The notes under the pieces: generated by a model
The model's input: the letters and a program-made list of their open reading frames with translations, nothing else
The model's database searches: none
Told to the model about the DNA's origin: nothing
Shown: piece after piece, positions 44,216 to 53,791 of the stretch
How the letters are laid out: the number at the start of each line of letters is the position of its first letter
Position numbering within the stretch: the first letter of the stretch is position 1
Translations under genes and position numbers: made by a program
Origin: Hirschia sp964351655
GTDB taxonomy: Bacteria > Pseudomonadota > Alphaproteobacteria > Caulobacterales > Hyphomonadaceae
Direction: 5' to 3'
DNA: 64,000 nt
NCBI GenBank assembly: GCA_964351655.1
Contig: CAYGPD010000004.1
Location: forward strand, 99,334 to 163,333

Positions 44216-46267
44216 CTAGAAGCTGCCGCGTAAGCTGAAACTGACGGATGTGCCACGGGTGCGCGAGCGGTATTCTGACCTTGAGAGGGCAGCGAGGCGG
44301 CGGTTTGGATAGATGGTTTTGGATAATATCTCAGCTTGGTCGCTAAGATTGTGAATGCCTAGGGTGGCATTCATTCCAAAGAAGTTTTTGTTTTCTATTG
44401 TGATTTGTGTAAAAGGTGTATCGACAGCTTTCATCTGCTCTTGGCTAATGCGTGGATTAGATGCCCAGCGAGACTTTTGCACCAAGCCGGTTAGCGCCCA
44501 ATCTGAATTGGGAATGTCATAGCGCAAAGACATGTTCATATCGGACATTTTTTCACCACCGATGCGGCGGGATTCATTCGTTACAGGATCAATCATGCTG
44601 GAGTGTTGAGTTGCAAAGAAATAATTGAGTTTTAATCCGTCAAAGCCTAACTGAGCGAATTTAACCGAGCCAGACATTTCTGCTCCAAAGCGTTCGGCGC
44701 TTTCGATATTTCCCGGTGCTTCTGAGGATGTCCCAATGGGAATTTGTGTGACGATATCCTCAACTTCTTCGCCAAATATCTTGAACCGCGTTGCGCCCAA
44801 ATTCCCGATCGATTTTTTGAGGTCGATTGATAGCAGCCATGATTTTTCGGGAACAATGTTGGAGTTTGTTGCGTCCTCGCTATTTTCCTCAAGGTTTCGG
44901 GATGCGATAAAATTTGAAAAATTAAACTTACGAACATGTCGTTGCAATCGTGTGTTGATGCTCATGCCGCGAACAGGCGTGTAATTTAAAGACGTAAAAC
45001 CTTTCGGGTGGAACATGTCACGGTTGGATTGTCCCGTCCCCATTTGAGATATTTGAATAAATTCACCGCCCAATGAGGATTGAAGTGATATATGAGAAGA
45101 AAGAGGGCGACCATGAAGGATTGCGAACTCTGACTTGTTTTCTTCTACAGTATCAAAAGTGGCGGTGCTTTGAATGCCTTGTAGTGCTAGGCTGCCTTCT
45201 ATCTGTTTGAGGCGGATATTCTGCTTTTCTAGACTGTTATAGGCGGTTTGGGCGACCAGCTGCCAGTCCTCTTGGGGGCGGGTGGACCATGTGTACTCAG
45301 CGCGCGCGACATGCTCGTTTTCAATGTTGAGACTATTGCTGCCAGTAGCATCTATATAAGTATTGTCGGAAGTTAATGTATGCAATTGTTGGGTATAAGG
45401 GCGATGATTGGATTGGTATAATCCTATGAATTTTAAGCGACCATCCGCGAAAGCAAAATCATAATCCCCTCCAATTCCTCCGTTCCATTCTTTTCGTTCG
45501 CTGGTGGAGATGCGAATTTTTTCTCGACCAGAAACTGAGTTCTGGCGTGAGACTTCTTTTGAAAAAATATGTGGCCGTTTGTAGTCTATGTTGAATGAGC
45601 CAAGTTTACCGTCGGAGGTTTCGAATTGTACATGTGTGTTGATAGAGGGGATATCGACATCGGAAATTTCTTGTTCGTGTCGATATTCTGTCACGATGTT
45701 TCGTGCATTGCGAACGGTTTCCAATCCTCGGGCCCCATCTCGGCGAGATAAGTTCTTCAATGCGATTTGGTATTCGAAAATGTCCTTTTGACCCGAAAGG
45801 TTGAGAGAGGCATTGCCTATCGCGCCAGGTCGGTGATCCTGAAAGCGAGGTGTCCAAGACCAATTGCCCGAAATTTTAGATATGTTGGTGTGAATATTCG
45901 CGATGTTCCCTTTGAGGCCATTTATATTGTATTTGGACGCGTCCTCAATCACAACTTTGGTGACATCTTTAGCATTGATCTGGCTGAGGGCTGCGCGCAA
46001 TCCTCCTGACTTGTTTGATATGGGCTTGCCATTGATCAACACATTTCCAAGGGCGTGGTTTATGCCGCCGGAGGAAGCGTCAATAATGATAGAAAATTCA
46101 GAGAGGTTTTCTACAATGTCTAATGCTGTACGCGGGGATGAATGTTGAAATTCAGCAGGTGTAACCGTTCTAGATTTTAGGTCGAGCGCAGTCGCGCCAT
46201 GCGCAGCCTGTGCAAAAATGCAGACAGTTAGAAGGCTTGTGGTACTCAGTGGTTTGAACCAGCTCAA
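44216..46267 (-). CDS. TonB-dependent receptor, copy 1 (downstream)
   Basis: The 683-residue outer-membrane protein has a signal peptide ending AAHGA and a TonB-type plug (about 35-150: SPRTALDIVENLSEFSI, NVLINGKPISNKSGGLRAALSQI). A beta-barrel follows (about 150-683) ending in the aromatic F typical of barrels. It imports an unknown ligand, perhaps a siderophore or glycan. It is the same length as the preceding gene on this strand and clearly a paralogue, but strongly diverged. A CAAACAT/ATGTTTG inverted repeat lies just before its start. Confidence 0.88.
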   Translation of the reverse strand: MSWFKPLSTTSLLTVCIFAQAAHGATALDLKSRTVTPAEFQHSSPRTALDIVENLSEFSIIIDASSGGINHALGNVLINGKPISNKSGGLRAALSQINAKDVTKVVIEDASKYNINGLKGNIANIHTNISKISGNWSWTPRFQDHRPGAIGNASLNLSGQKDIFEYQIALKNLSRRDGARGLETVRNARNIVTEYRHEQEISDVDIPSINTHVQFETSDGKLGSFNIDYKRPHIFSKEVSRQNSVSGREKIRISTSERKEWNGGIGGDYDFAFADGRLKFIGLYQSNHRPYTQQLHTLTSDNTYIDATGSNSLNIENEHVARAEYTWSTRPQEDWQLVAQTAYNSLEKQNIRLKQIEGSLALQGIQSTATFDTVEENKSEFAILHGRPLSSHISLQSSLGGEFIQISQMGTGQSNRDMFHPKGFTSLNYTPVRGMSINTRLQRHVRKFNFSNFIASRNLEENSEDATNSNIVPEKSWLLSIDLKKSIGNLGATRFKIFGEEVEDIVTQIPIGTSSEAPGNIESAERFGAEMSGSVKFAQLGFDGLKLNYFFATQHSSMIDPVTNESRRIGGEKMSDMNMSLRYDIPNSDWALTGLVQKSRWASNPRISQEQMKAVDTPFTQITIENKNFFGMNATLGIHNLSDQAEILSKTIYPNRRLAALSRSEYRSRTRGTSVSFSLRGSF

Positions 46268-46280
46268 TTCGTGCGTCCTG

Positions 46281-46306
46281 CAAACATTAAAATTTGTACA
46301 TGTTTG
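46281..46306. promoter_or_regulatory. Possible operator before receptor copy 1
   Basis: CAAACAT (46281-46287) is the exact reverse complement of ATGTTTG (46300-46306), 12 bases apart, immediately upstream of the receptor start codon on the minus strand. Motif only; a weak candidate. Confidence 0.35.
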
Positions 46307-46409
46307 ATGGTAATATAATTGGAGCGATTAAAGTCAAGTTAAAGAGGTATAACCACACTGATATTTATCAAATATCATATAAATGAGAACTGAATGGGAT
46401 GCGTTTAGC

Positions 46410-48461
46410 CTAAAACTCACCTTTGAGCGAGAAAACGATGTAAGGCTCATATCTTCGGATACGGTATTCTGTGCGTGCGACTGGGCCGTCACGACGATCA
46501 ACATAAACTTCCTTAAAAATACTTTCTTCTTGATTTCCAAGGTTTCGTACTCCCAATGACGCTTGCATGCCGAAAATATCTTTGTGTTCAACTGTTAGAC
46601 CCGTGAAAGGGATATCATTGTATTGGCGAAGATTTAGATTTAGGCGGGGGTCAAATGCCCAGCGCACACGTTCGTAATACCCGGATATGGCCCAGTTTGT
46701 GTTCGGAATATCATACCGCATATCGAGTTCGAGGTAGGACATGGTTTGACCACCAATGCGTCGATTTTTGTTGGTCAATGGGTCTTTTAAGCGTGAGTCA
46801 TTGGCATTTGCTTGATAGTCAAGTTTTAATCCTTTAATTCCGAGTGGATCAAAGTTGAAAGTACCGGTAATTTCAACACCATAACGTTGTGCGGAATCTA
46901 AATTCCCAGGAGCTTCATTGTTGGCATCCAATGGGATTTGTTCGACAATGTCTTCTACTTCTTCACCAAATACGCCCAACGTAACAGAACCGTATGGGCC
47001 GTGGTGTTTGGTCATCTCAAATGCGAGTTTCCATGATTGCTCAGGGACAATATCTGTGTTGGTCGCATTGTCATTTCCTTCAGAAATATCACGAGAGGCT
47101 ATGAAATCTCCAAAGTCCAGCTGTCCAACTTGACGATCAAGGCGGGCAGAGAGGGCGAGGTCTTCTCTGGCCGCATAACTGAGATTTAAGAATCCTTTGG
47201 GGCGGAAGAATTCGCGTTCTGCTTGCCCACTTCCAGATTGAGTGATTTGTGAGAACTCACCGCCAACAGAGGCTTGCAGTTTTAGTTTTTCGGTGAGGGG
47301 ACGACCATGTGTGATATTTAATTCTGCGCGCTTTTCTTTGACTTCGTCAAACGAGGCAGTATCGGCGATAGCATTGAAATTAAGGCTATCGAGGAATTGT
47401 ACATATTCAATGCTATTGCTCTCTAAACTATTGAACGCTGTTTCGGCAGAAATTTGCCAATCCTTCGTGTTGTCTACTGCCCAAGAATATTCAGCTCGCA
47501 GAATAGATTCAGCTTCCTTAGAGTGATTGGAGTAGGCGCGCCCCTTCTCATAGTCGGTGTCATTGAGAGCGATATGTACCTGGTTATAATAGGGGTTATC
47601 TTCTTGGCTATGAAGTCCAATTAGCTTTAAGCGGCCAGCACCCAGCGCAAATTCATAATCAGCGTTTATCTCTGCGGCCCACTCATCTTCTGATTCCTTA
47701 TAGATATGTAGGTAAGGGGAGGCTGCAGTGGGAGAGCGTTTGGACCATTCTGTAAAAGCCCAATCTTCTTTGGCGTAATTGATATTGAGAGAGCCTACAT
47801 TTCCCGTCTCGCTTTCATATCCGATATGCGTTGAAATTGATGGTGCATCTTCATCATAGTGAAAATACTCGTCACGCGCTTCAAATAAGATACCGTTTTT
47901 GTCTCGTAGTGTTTCTGGGCCGCGTGCGGTGTTGCGGCGAACTTCATTTTCAAGTGAGATATTGAAATCAAAGGGCCCTTTTTGTCCTGTTAAGGTGATT
48001 TTGGCAGCACCTAGCCAAGGTGCACGGTGGTTGCGAAACACAGGGTTCCATTCCCACTGAGCTTTGAACCCAGTAGATTGCGTTTCAATATTCGCAACGA
48101 TCCCTGAAAGACCGGGAATATTAAAATGGGATGCGTCTTGGACTATGATTTTCACAACATTCGTTGCGGGGATTTGGTCGAGAATGTCCCGCAGGTCATT
48201 TGACTTGGTTGAAATACGTTTCCCATTGATGAGTACATTGCCACCGCCTTGGCCAAGGCCGCGTTTTTGGTCTGCTTCTACGATGTTGAAACCAGGGACA
48301 TTGGCGATCAAATCCATCGCTGTACGAGGAGAAAACTGCTTAAAATCATCAGGAATATAAGACGATGCAGTTGTTTGCGGGGGAGGGGTGTTTTGCGCGA
48401 AGGCGCAAGGCGCTGACAGACATAAAGCGGCCAAACTAGCGGAATAAAATAATCTGGACAT
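46410..48461 (-). CDS. TonB-dependent receptor, copy 2 (upstream)
   Basis: The 683-residue precursor has a signal peptide (about 1-22, ending AFA), then a plug (about 35-145: SPRTAMDLIANVPGFNIVEA, NVLINGKRISTKSNDLRDIL) and a barrel with aromatic-rich strands ending in F. It shares motif order with the adjacent copy, so the pair is a tandem duplication. The start follows GGGGAGC and lies about 45 bp from a palindrome that overlaps a TTGACA element. No TonB-ExbB-ExbD gene or ligand-utilisation gene lies nearby, so the substrate cannot be read. Confidence 0.9.
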   Translation of the reverse strand: MSRLFYSASLAALCLSAPCAFAQNTPPPQTTASSYIPDDFKQFSPRTAMDLIANVPGFNIVEADQKRGLGQGGGNVLINGKRISTKSNDLRDILDQIPATNVVKIIVQDASHFNIPGLSGIVANIETQSTGFKAQWEWNPVFRNHRAPWLGAAKITLTGQKGPFDFNISLENEVRRNTARGPETLRDKNGILFEARDEYFHYDEDAPSISTHIGYESETGNVGSLNINYAKEDWAFTEWSKRSPTAASPYLHIYKESEDEWAAEINADYEFALGAGRLKLIGLHSQEDNPYYNQVHIALNDTDYEKGRAYSNHSKEAESILRAEYSWAVDNTKDWQISAETAFNSLESNSIEYVQFLDSLNFNAIADTASFDEVKEKRAELNITHGRPLTEKLKLQASVGGEFSQITQSGSGQAEREFFRPKGFLNLSYAAREDLALSARLDRQVGQLDFGDFIASRDISEGNDNATNTDIVPEQSWKLAFEMTKHHGPYGSVTLGVFGEEVEDIVEQIPLDANNEAPGNLDSAQRYGVEITGTFNFDPLGIKGLKLDYQANANDSRLKDPLTNKNRRIGGQTMSYLELDMRYDIPNTNWAISGYYERVRWAFDPRLNLNLRQYNDIPFTGLTVEHKDIFGMQASLGVRNLGNQEESIFKEVYVDRRDGPVARTEYRIRRYEPYIVFSLKGEF

Positions 48462-48876
48462 GTGCTCCCCGAGTGTATCTTTTGGTTATTTAAGTGGCGT
48501 ATGTGTTACATCTGTAACCTTTTGTGTCAATGGAAAGAATTTCCATGTTGCTGTAAAAATTCAGATGAAAATATCAAGCTTACAGAGCTAAGGAAAAGGA
48601 TTAACTTTTTGCGGCGTGAATTTCTGAAGTTAATTGCGTGACAGGCTATGTTAACTCCTTTGGCGGGAGTGTGCTGTGAGAAAAGTCAGGTATTGGGTTA
48701 TTTCTATAAAAAAGCGTGATTATTAAGTGTATGTAACTTCTTCGTAATGCATTGAAAAATATAGTATAAATGTATTTTGGCGCTAGTGTTGAAAAAATAG
48801 ATCAAATTTTATGCATTTCTGCGTAGGTTTGTTTAACCTTAAGCGGTCAAAATTGAAGCTCCAAGGAGATCAAAGA
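48462..48876. other. Divergent intergenic region before ddl
   Basis: The 415 bases between receptor copy 2 and ddl contain no convincing gene. They hold the palindrome listed separately near the receptor, and an A+T-rich stretch (48690-48830) that probably carries the promoter of ddl-ftsQ-ftsA. No riboswitch or terminator is evident. Confidence 0.5.
48505..48518. promoter_or_regulatory. Palindrome GTTACATCTGTAAC in receptor promoter
   Basis: GTTACA (48505-48510) and TGTAAC (48513-48518) form a perfect inverted repeat with a two-base centre. On the minus strand a TTGACA lies at the complement of 48525-48530, so the palindrome occupies the spacer of a possible promoter of receptor copy 2. This is the position of a repressor site. 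Confidence 0.5.
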
Positions 48877-49785
48877 ATGAAACGCGTAGCAGTCATAATG
48901 GGTGGATGGTCATCGGAGCGAGAAGTCTCGCTATCGTCAGGCCGTGGTATGGCGCAAGCTGCCCGCAATGAAGGTTTTGAAGTTGTCGAGATTGATATTA
49001 CGCGTGATCTATCCCAGCAGCTAAAAGATGCTAAGCCTGATGTTGTGCTCAATGCGCTGCATGGTCCCTATGGAGAGGACGGCTGTGTGCAGGGATTATT
49101 GGAAATTCTTGAAATTCCGTATTCTCATTCTGGTGTGCTGGCATCTGCTTTGGCGATGGATAAAGCTAAATCTCGCAATGTGTATGCGCGCGTTGGGCTG
49201 AAGGTTGCTGATGGCGGCGTTTACGCAAAAGAGGATGTAGCGGCTGATCATGTGATGGAGCCGCCTTATGTGGTGAAACCCATTGCGGAAGGCTCATCAT
49301 TTGGCGTGCTGATTGTGCCAAAAGGGGCGAATCGTCCTCCTGCTGAATTGCTTGATCCAAAATGGGGATTTGGAGACTCAGTTTTAGTCGAACAATTCAT
49401 TCCTGGACGCGAATTAACAGTATCTGTGATGGGAAATGAAGCTTTAGCAGTCACAGAGATCACGACTTTAAGAGATTATTACGATTACTCAGCCAAATAT
49501 GAGGCTGGAGGATCAATTCACGTCATTCCCGCCGAGTTGCCCGAAGCAGTGACACAAGCCGCGCTAGATGCCGCCCTTGTTGCTCATAATGCTTTAGGAT
49601 GTCGCGGAGTATCACGTTCTGACTTTCGCTATGACGACGAGACAAACAGATTGGTAATATTGGAAACAAATACCCAGCCAGGCATGACCCCCACTTCGCT
49701 TGTTCCGGAACAGGCAGCACATAAAGGGATAAGCTATGAGAAGCTGGTAGGTTGGATGATAGAGGACGCTTCATGTCACAGGTGA
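48877..49785 (+). CDS. ddl: D-alanine-D-alanine ligase
   Basis: The 302-residue ATP-grasp enzyme makes the D-Ala-D-Ala used by MurF. Motifs are MGGWSSEREVSL near the start (the E of the serine/glutamate triad), ALHGPYGEDGCVQGLLE, the ATP-grasp KPIAEGSSFGV, and NTQPGMTPTSLVP at the end. ATG 48877 follows AAGGAGAT at the right distance; an upstream start would add 22 residues of unlikely sequence. The ftsQ start lies inside its last codons. Confidence 0.95.
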   Translation: MKRVAVIMGGWSSEREVSLSSGRGMAQAARNEGFEVVEIDITRDLSQQLKDAKPDVVLNALHGPYGEDGCVQGLLEILEIPYSHSGVLASALAMDKAKSRNVYARVGLKVADGGVYAKEDVAADHVMEPPYVVKPIAEGSSFGVLIVPKGANRPPAELLDPKWGFGDSVLVEQFIPGRELTVSVMGNEALAVTEITTLRDYYDYSAKYEAGGSIHVIPAELPEAVTQAALDAALVAHNALGCRGVSRSDFRYDDETNRLVILETNTQPGMTPTSLVPEQAAHKGISYEKLVGWMIEDASCHR

Positions 49786-50651
49786 GAAGCAAGTCACAAA
49801 AAGGTAAGCAAGGCGCGCGTCCACAAGAGGCTGTGCCCACAACGATATTGTCTGAGCAATTATCAACATATGCTTTTGGAACTGTAACAGCGGGTGCTGT
49901 AATGGTGGCTGTTGCTGCGTGGATGGGTGGTTCGTTAGCTTCGATTGATGATCGTATCCAATCAGGTTTAGATGCAACGGCTAAATCTGCCGGATTTACA
50001 GTTACTAAAATTTCAATTGAGGGTTTAGATCCTCGCACAAAAGCCGACGTTTTAAACGCTGTGGCTATTCCAGTAGATTCGAATATGTTCCGCGCTGATC
50101 CGTTCGAGATCAAAAAACGGATCGAAGAAAAGGTGACGAACGTCTCTGAAGTACGGGTGTTGCGACAGTGGCCCAATGATATTTGGATTCTAGCTGATAA
50201 TCGTCGTCCACTTGCGCTCTGGCAAACAGAAGGTCAGTGGGCTGTTGTGGACCAAGTGGGTAAGCCTATGGAAGGTGAAGACCCAACTAAATTTGTGAAT
50301 CTGCCGCGTGTCGTCGGGCCTGCTGCCGGATATGCAGCACCAGAATTGCTTGCCCAATTAGAGTTTCACCCTCAAATCGCTGAACACTTAGAGGTGGCGA
50401 TGCGTGTTGGTGGACGTCGTTGGGATTTGCGGTTGGATACAGGCCTTGAGATCGCGCTGCCAGAAGATAAGCTCGTAGATGCAGCTTTGTTGGCCGTTTA
50501 TAATTTAGATGAAGCGACAGGCGTTCTTGCTAAAGATTCAGAAGTTACTCGAATAGATGCGCGTGACCCAGAGCGTTTTGCTGTGGGCTTGGGAGAAACA
50601 CGCGCCGAACAACAAAGTTCGGGTCTAGAAAACAAGTCCGGGGGGGCTTAA
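49773..50651 (+). CDS. ftsQ: Cell division protein FtsQ
   Basis: The 292-residue bitopic protein has a cytoplasmic N-terminus, one membrane segment (about 28-50, TYAFGTVTAGAVMVAVAAWMG), a POTRA domain (about 67-135, FTVTKISIEGLDPRTKADVLNAV) and a beta domain with VRVLRQWPNDIWILADNRRPLALW. It links FtsL/FtsB to the Z-ring. ATG 49773 has GAGGA upstream and overlaps ddl by 13 bases. Confidence 0.93.
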   Translation: MSQVRSKSQKGKQGARPQEAVPTTILSEQLSTYAFGTVTAGAVMVAVAAWMGGSLASIDDRIQSGLDATAKSAGFTVTKISIEGLDPRTKADVLNAVAIPVDSNMFRADPFEIKKRIEEKVTNVSEVRVLRQWPNDIWILADNRRPLALWQTEGQWAVVDQVGKPMEGEDPTKFVNLPRVVGPAAGYAAPELLAQLEFHPQIAEHLEVAMRVGGRRWDLRLDTGLEIALPEDKLVDAALLAVYNLDEATGVLAKDSEVTRIDARDPERFAVGLGETRAEQQSSGLENKSGGA

Positions 50652-50654
50652 TCC

Positions 50655-51950
50655 ATGTCATCATTGGCAAGCCGTATAACTATGCGCGATAAACTTGCCG
50701 GCAAGCCGCCATTTCTGGCTGCGCTTGATATTGGCTCTTCAAAAGTGGCTTGTCTGATTTCGAAAAATCCAGAAGGCTCTAAAAGCGTACACATTGTTGG
50801 TGCGGGACATCAATTGTCACGTGGTGTCAAGAATGGTGCTGTGACGGATATGGATGCGCTTGAGCGCTCTATCCGAGTGGCAGTTGAGCAAGCTGAACGT
50901 GCAGCGGGAACGCGTATTAGTGATGTCATTTTGGGTGTGTCTGGCCCTAATTTGAAAAGTGTTTATCTTCAAGGTGGCGTGAATATTGGTAATCGCGAGA
51001 TTACGCAGATGCATGTTCGCGATGCCAATAATGCTGCACTTTCAACTTTTCAGCAGCCTGATCGTCAAATTTTACATGCGACACCATTGGGCTATGCATT
51101 AGATGGTGCAGGCGGCGTTAAAGATCCGCGCGGGATGATTGCGACGCGGTTGACTGTGACGATGCTTGTTGTGTCTGGACCAGCTGCACCTTTAAAAAAT
51201 ATAGCGCAGTGTGTGACGCGTGCACACTTAAACCCTGTTGCGATTGTGGCGTCTCCATATGCGGCGGGTCTTTCGGTGCTTGTGGAAGACGAAATCGAAC
51301 AAGGTGCGACCGTTATAGATATGGGTGGCGGTGTTACGAGTGCGGCCTGTTTTTATGAGGGTAATCTGATTTATCTGGACAGTGTCCCAGTGGGGGGATC
51401 TCGGGCATCTTCAGATTTAGCTCAGGGTTTAGGGACGACATTTGCTGCTGCGGAACGTTTGAAAACGCTGCATGGTGCGGTTGCTTTATCACAGGTGCAT
51501 GCCTTTGATGTGGTGGATGCACCAAGACTTGGTGAGGACGGCCGTCTTGAAGCTGGGACAACGTCGAAAGCTGAATTGACAAATATGTTGCGTCCGCGCT
51601 TCGAGGAGATGTTAGAGTTGCTAGAAAAGCGTCTTTCTAAAGCGTCGGCCCAATATCGTCCTTTGCCTAGACGGATCGTACTAACTGGTGGTGCGAGTCA
51701 GATGCCGGGAATGCGTGATGTCGCGGAGGAAGTGTTTAGAGCACCTGTACGTATGGCGCGACCTTCTCGTACGACCGGACTGGGAGAGACATATCAGATT
51801 CCAGCATTCTCATCGGCGGCAGGTTTGCTGAAATGGGAGATTAACGGTGGTGCAGGCGCTGTAGCGCCTTTATACGGTAAAAGCCGAATTGCGGTATCTG
51901 GTGGATCTATTTTCCAGAAAGCAGCGAATTGGTTGCGTGAGAATTTTTAG
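50655..51950 (+). CDS. ftsA: Cell division protein FtsA
   Basis: The 431-residue actin-like ATPase tethers FtsZ to the membrane. The phosphate-1 loop is ALDIGSSKVACLI, the SHS2 subdomain contains ILGVSGPNLKSVYLQGGVNIG, phosphate-2 is ATVIDMGGGVTSAACF, and the adenosine loop is IVLTGGASQMPG. The C-terminal SIFQKAANWLRENF is the amphipathic membrane helix. It starts 3 bp after ftsQ. A hairpin lies directly behind its stop. Confidence 0.95.
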   Translation: MSSLASRITMRDKLAGKPPFLAALDIGSSKVACLISKNPEGSKSVHIVGAGHQLSRGVKNGAVTDMDALERSIRVAVEQAERAAGTRISDVILGVSGPNLKSVYLQGGVNIGNREITQMHVRDANNAALSTFQQPDRQILHATPLGYALDGAGGVKDPRGMIATRLTVTMLVVSGPAAPLKNIAQCVTRAHLNPVAIVASPYAAGLSVLVEDEIEQGATVIDMGGGVTSAACFYEGNLIYLDSVPVGGSRASSDLAQGLGTTFAAAERLKTLHGAVALSQVHAFDVVDAPRLGEDGRLEAGTTSKAELTNMLRPRFEEMLELLEKRLSKASAQYRPLPRRIVLTGGASQMPGMRDVAEEVFRAPVRMARPSRTTGLGETYQIPAFSSAAGLLKWEINGGAGAVAPLYGKSRIAVSGGSIFQKAANWLRENF

Positions 51951-51976
51951 CAATATCTCAATATTGCCATTTTTTA
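51950..51976 (+). terminator. Weak hairpin terminator between ftsA and ftsZ
   Basis: GCAATAT (51950-51956) pairs with ATATTGC (51961-51967) around CTCA and is followed by ATTTTTTAA. The stem is short and A+T-rich, so it may end only part of the transcripts and leave ftsZ to its own promoter. Confidence 0.55.
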
Positions 51977-52156
51977 AGCAGATAACACGGTTTGTCCTAT
52001 GTATTGGGACGTAAAATATATTGCGGATTTACCATGTTAGGTTAACCTGCACTTAGGCATATTTGTCTACTAATATAGCTAATACCCTTTTTCTGTTAGT
52101 TTGTGCTCTTAATTGGTACGACTAGTTCTGACTACTATCTCACGAGGTGCGGCACC

Positions 52157-53575
52157 ATGCCGGTAGAGTTGAAACCACGCATAATTGTTTTTGGAGTCGG
52201 TGGTGCCGGAGGCAATGCCGTCAACAATATGATCCAATCCAAGCTTCAGGGCGTGGAGTTCATTGTTGCTAATACGGATAGTCAGGCACTTCTTCATTCT
52301 CAAGCTGATCACAAGATTCAGCTCGGGATGAAAACAACAGAGGGACTGGGTGCGGGAGCAAAGCCTTCTGTTGGCGCTGAGTCTGCTGAAGAATCTATTG
52401 AAGAAATTAAAAAACAGCTTGAAGGTGCGCACATGGCCTTCATCGCAGCAGGTATGGGTGGTGGTACAGGTACAGGTGCGGCACCTGTTATTGCGCGCAT
52501 TGCAAAAGAGATGGGTGTGCTTACAGTTGGTGTGGTCACGAAACCATTCGACTTTGAAGGTAAGCGCCGTATGGCGATAGCGGATGAAGGTGTCCAAGAG
52601 CTTCGTAACCACGTGGACACGCTGATTATCATTCCAAACCAAAATTTGTTCCGCATAGCGAATGCAAACACAACATTTGCTGATGCGTTCACTATGGCAG
52701 ATGAAGTGTTGTACCAAGGTGTGCGCGGTGTAACCGATCTTATGGTCATGCCAGGCCTTATCAACCTTGATTTTGCGGATGTGCGGACTGTTATGTCTGG
52801 CATGGAAGCAGCCATGATGGGAACGGGTGAGGCGGCAGGCGAGCAACGTGCGTTGAAAGCTGCGCAAGCAGCAATAGCCAATCCGTTGCTTGATGATGTT
52901 TCCATGAAGGGTGCCAAGGGTGTGTTGATTAACATTACCGGTGGCTATGACATGACACTTTATGAGGTCGATGAAGCCGCAAATGAAGTGCGCAAAGAAG
53001 TTGATCCTGATGCGCAGATTATTCTTGGTTCGACATTTGATCACTCCCTTGAAGGTAAGATCCGTGTATCTGTAGTCGCAACTGGGATTTCATATCAAAT
53101 AGGGCTTAAGGAGACTGCGGTCCCTTCCCGATCATTCGCCCAACCGGTTGTGAAGCCATCAGAGCCGACCGCTGCTGATGCTATTTCGGCGGCGTTGGAT
53201 GCTGAGCCAAAATTGCAAGAGAGCGAATTGGATGAGGCTGAAACATCATTAGTTGAGTCTGCGAAAGACGAACATTTTGTACAGCCCCCGATTATAAATC
53301 GTCGTCCAAGCATTCAGGATGAAGATGACGATGCAGATTCAGCTATAGAGGCTGAAGAAGCCGACGATAATACCGAATATGCAACAGATACAGAAGAACA
53401 TAAGCCTGCACAGGATGAGCGTTCTTCTAAAGGTCGTTCTTCGTTGTTTGGTTGGGGTAAAGGTAGTGATGGTGACAAGGCGTCGCCAGACGGTGGCCCT
53501 AAGCTAGATGCAGATGAGTATGAAGACGATGATCTAGAAATTCCTGCTTTCTTGCGTCGGTCAGCAAACAATTAA
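52157..53575 (+). CDS. ftsZ: Cell division GTPase FtsZ
   Basis: The 472-residue tubulin homologue polymerises into the Z-ring. The nucleotide loop is GVGGAGGNAVNN, the tubulin signature is GMGGGTGTGAAP, and the T7 loop is NLDFADV. An acidic C-terminal linker (from about 325) ends in the conserved peptide LEIPAFLRR that binds FtsA. ATG 52157 is chosen since GAGGTG lies upstream and the protein then starts like other FtsZ; an upstream in-frame TTG would add 18 residues. The 206-bp gap from ftsA should hold its promoter. Confidence 0.97.
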   Translation: MPVELKPRIIVFGVGGAGGNAVNNMIQSKLQGVEFIVANTDSQALLHSQADHKIQLGMKTTEGLGAGAKPSVGAESAEESIEEIKKQLEGAHMAFIAAGMGGGTGTGAAPVIARIAKEMGVLTVGVVTKPFDFEGKRRMAIADEGVQELRNHVDTLIIIPNQNLFRIANANTTFADAFTMADEVLYQGVRGVTDLMVMPGLINLDFADVRTVMSGMEAAMMGTGEAAGEQRALKAAQAAIANPLLDDVSMKGAKGVLINITGGYDMTLYEVDEAANEVRKEVDPDAQIILGSTFDHSLEGKIRVSVVATGISYQIGLKETAVPSRSFAQPVVKPSEPTAADAISAALDAEPKLQESELDEAETSLVESAKDEHFVQPPIINRRPSIQDEDDDADSAIEAEEADDNTEYATDTEEHKPAQDERSSKGRSSLFGWGKGSDGDKASPDGGPKLDADEYEDDDLEIPAFLRRSANN

Positions 53576-53622
53576 AGCGTTAGACTTTTAATTAAATTAC
53601 ACATTTTGAGAAGACTTCGAAT

Positions 53623-53654
53623 GCCCTTGTTCATTGAAACAAGGGCGTTTTTTT
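53623..53654 (+). terminator. Rho-independent terminator of ftsZ
   Basis: GCCCTTGTT (53623-53631) pairs perfectly with AACAAGGGC (53638-53646), followed by GTTTTTTT. A clear terminator that ends the ftsZ transcript before lpxC. Confidence 0.95.
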
Positions 53655-53791
53655 GATTAATTGCGAATGATTGCAACATCCCGAAACAATCATTTAATTG
53701 AGTTTATGCAGCCAGCAACTCATATAGACGTTCTTGGAACAGTGCGGCGTAACCCGTGCATGTAGAGTATTTCCAGAGGACTTGTTGAAGT

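Noticed and set aside
52109..53044. Long antisense frame inside ftsZ (311 residues)
   Set aside because: It mirrors conserved ftsZ codons, is His/Cys-rich without family features, and has no ribosome-binding site; it is a shadow of ftsZ.
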